From Scytonema sp. RU_4_4 (lineage in GTDB: Bacteria > Cyanobacteriota > Cyanobacteriia > Cyanobacteriales > Nostocaceae), in NCBI GenBank assembly GCA_012031965.1, contig JAAUSC010000019.1, forward strand, positions 1 to 55,555: 55,555 nt of DNA. The letters run 5' to 3'. The notes below the pieces were generated by a model, which saw only the letters and a list, made by a program, of their open reading frames with translations, made no database searches and had not been told where the DNA came from. Shown here in pieces: positions 54,602 through 55,555 of this stretch. The translations under genes and the position numbers were made by a program. The number at the start of each line of letters is the position of its first letter. Positions within the stretch are counted from its first letter, which is position 1.

Positions 54602-55549
54602 ATGATATATAACGATGAAATCCAAACACTAGCAGATTTAGCACGCATGCAAGCGCATCAATTTCCAGAAGACAAGGCGTTAATTCTTAAGGATAAAGCG
54701 CTCACCTATTTACAGTTACATGTACAAAGTAATCGCGTTGCTAATGCACTTTTAGCGCATGGAGTTAAAGCGAAATCAAGAGTTGCATTATTGGCTAAAG
54801 ATTCACTCAAGAGTTATGAAATATTATTTGCGTGTAACAAGGTAAATGCTGTCTTGGTGCCTATTAATTGGCGTTTAGCTGCTGTAGAAGTGAGCTATAT
54901 TTTAAGAGATGCCAATGTTGAAGTTCTTTTTGTCGGACCTGAGTTTCACACGTTGGTTGAATCTATTAGAGATGAGCTTGATGGTGTTAAAAGCATTATT
55001 GCCTTAGAAAAAGCTGAACAGAACTGCCTAACTTACGATAATTGGTGCCAACAACATAGTGATGTTCAACCTAATGTCGTCGTTGAAGCACATCATGTAG
55101 CAGTGCAAATTTATACCAGTGGCACTACGGGACGACCCAAAGGTGTCCAACTGGCACATCACAGTTTCTTTGCTATTGCCAAAGAATTTGTTAAGCAAGG
55201 TAAAAGCTGGATAGGTTGGAGTGAAACAGATAAGAGCTTGTTGGTTTTACCTTTCTTTCATATAGGAGGTTTATGGTGGGCTATCCGTGGTTTAGCATCC
55301 GGTGCCGAAAATATTTTGCTGGAAACTTTTGATGGAATTGAGGTTCTCAAAGCCATTGAAAAATACCGCATCACAAAGACCTGTATGGTGCCCGCAATGA
55401 TTCAAGTTCTGTTAACTGAACCATTATGTAAACAAACGGATTTTCATCACTTGAATATATTGTTTACGGGGGTTCTCCTATTGCTGAATCACTACTTAAA
55501 GAGGCGATGGCAACATTTTCCTGCAACTTTGTGCAAATTTATGGCATGA
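54602..55549 (+). CDS. acyl-CoA/ACP ligase, ScoC/FadD10-like (partial at edge, frameshifted)
   Basis: An ANL-superfamily adenylating enzyme that in the isonitrile pathway activates the fatty acid and loads it on the ACP. It has the N-terminal A-type pattern DKALILKDKALTYLQL, the P-loop IYTSGTTGRPKGV, and VLPFFHIGGLWWAIRGL. ATG 54602 has GAGG 7 bp upstream; ATG 54596 is only 1 bp from it. The frame breaks at the G-run 55468-55472. Adding one G restores LFTGGSPIAESLLKEAM and FVQIYGMTE, open to the window end at 55555. The 55549 stop is thus off-frame and the true gene continues beyond the window. Confidence 0.85.
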   Translation: MIYNDEIQTLADLARMQAHQFPEDKALILKDKALTYLQLHVQSNRVANALLAHGVKAKSRVALLAKDSLKSYEILFACNKVNAVLVPINWRLAAVEVSYILRDANVEVLFVGPEFHTLVESIRDELDGVKSIIALEKAEQNCLTYDNWCQQHSDVQPNVVVEAHHVAVQIYTSGTTGRPKGVQLAHHSFFAIAKEFVKQGKSWIGWSETDKSLLVLPFFHIGGLWWAIRGLASGAENILLETFDGIEVLKAIEKYRITKTCMVPAMIQVLLTEPLCKQTDFHHLNILFTGVLLLLNHYLKRRWQHFPATLCKFMA

Positions 55550-55555
55550 CCGAAA

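Noticed and set aside
54596-55549. A short ligase ending naturally at 55549
   Set aside because: The last 27 or so residues are unrelated to the family, while the next frame continues the normal ANL sequence from the G-run to the window edge.
37003-55555. Pyochelin/yersiniabactin-type siderophore with a salicylate starter
   Set aside because: No salicylate synthase or aryl-activating enzyme is present in the window; the starter genes are of the isonitrile fatty-acid type instead.
37003-55555. Hapalindole-type isonitrile pathway (IsnA/IsnB)
   Set aside because: No IsnA-like isonitrile synthase was seen; only the ScoE-type oxidative route is supported.

Overview
The window comes from a filamentous (Nostocales-type) cyanobacterium. 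It carries nblA and an nblB-like gene for phycobilisome degradation, zeta-carotene desaturase, an FtsH2-like thylakoid protease, an SLH-containing OprB-type porin, Uma2 and PD-(D/E)XK genes typical of cyanobacteria, and many copies of the HIP1 octamer GCGATCGC. Protein assignments are recognitions from the translated sequence; no database search was run.

Region 1 (1-9.5 kb): a palindrome-rich gene-free start, coaE, a photolyase-like FAD protein without an antenna domain, a stand-alone hypX (CO-forming hydrogenase-maturation type) with no hydrogenase gene nearby, Uma2 and PD-(D/E)XK genes, a cysteine desulfurase, a CBS protein, then nblB-like and nblA. Region 2 (10-19 kb): a Ser/Thr kinase, an alpha/beta hydrolase, a TPR gene remnant, a cyst(e)ine-lyase-like PLP enzyme, and a minus-strand set of SLC13 transporter, atypical histidine kinase and glycerate kinase. 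Region 3 (19-34 kb): mostly housekeeping genes: porin, TM0106-type nuclease, phytase-like esterase, tRNA-Asp, gltX, ftsH, a second PD-(D/E)XK protein, a SRPBCC protein with zds, and a small ribbon-helix-helix protein. Region 4 (33.3-35.2 kb) is gene-poor and holds an AAA ATPase remnant.

Region 5 (35.2 kb to the end) is the main discovery: a metallophore locus. A divergent MFS exporter faces a plus-strand operon of TonB-dependent receptor (AMIN domain), FptX/RhtX-like permease, ScoE-type Fe(II) dioxygenase, FcoT/ScoD-type protein, free acyl carrier protein, two NRPS genes and a FadD10/ScoC-type ligase. Dioxygenase + FcoT + ACP + ligase + NRPS is the gene set of actinobacterial isonitrile lipopeptides (ScoA-E; Mycobacterium Rv0097-Rv0101). 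Here the NRPS is extended: C-A(Orn/Lys-like)-PCP, Cy-A(Cys)-Ox-PCP, then Cy-A(Cys)-PCP-TE. The inferred product is an isonitrile-acylated diamino acid joined to a thiazole and a thiazoline, released by a thioesterase and probably used to acquire a metal.

Two single-base frameshifts, each consistent with one missing G, break the first NRPS (near 46500) and the ligase (55468-55472). They are either sequencing errors or real lesions. The ligase runs off the right edge of the window.
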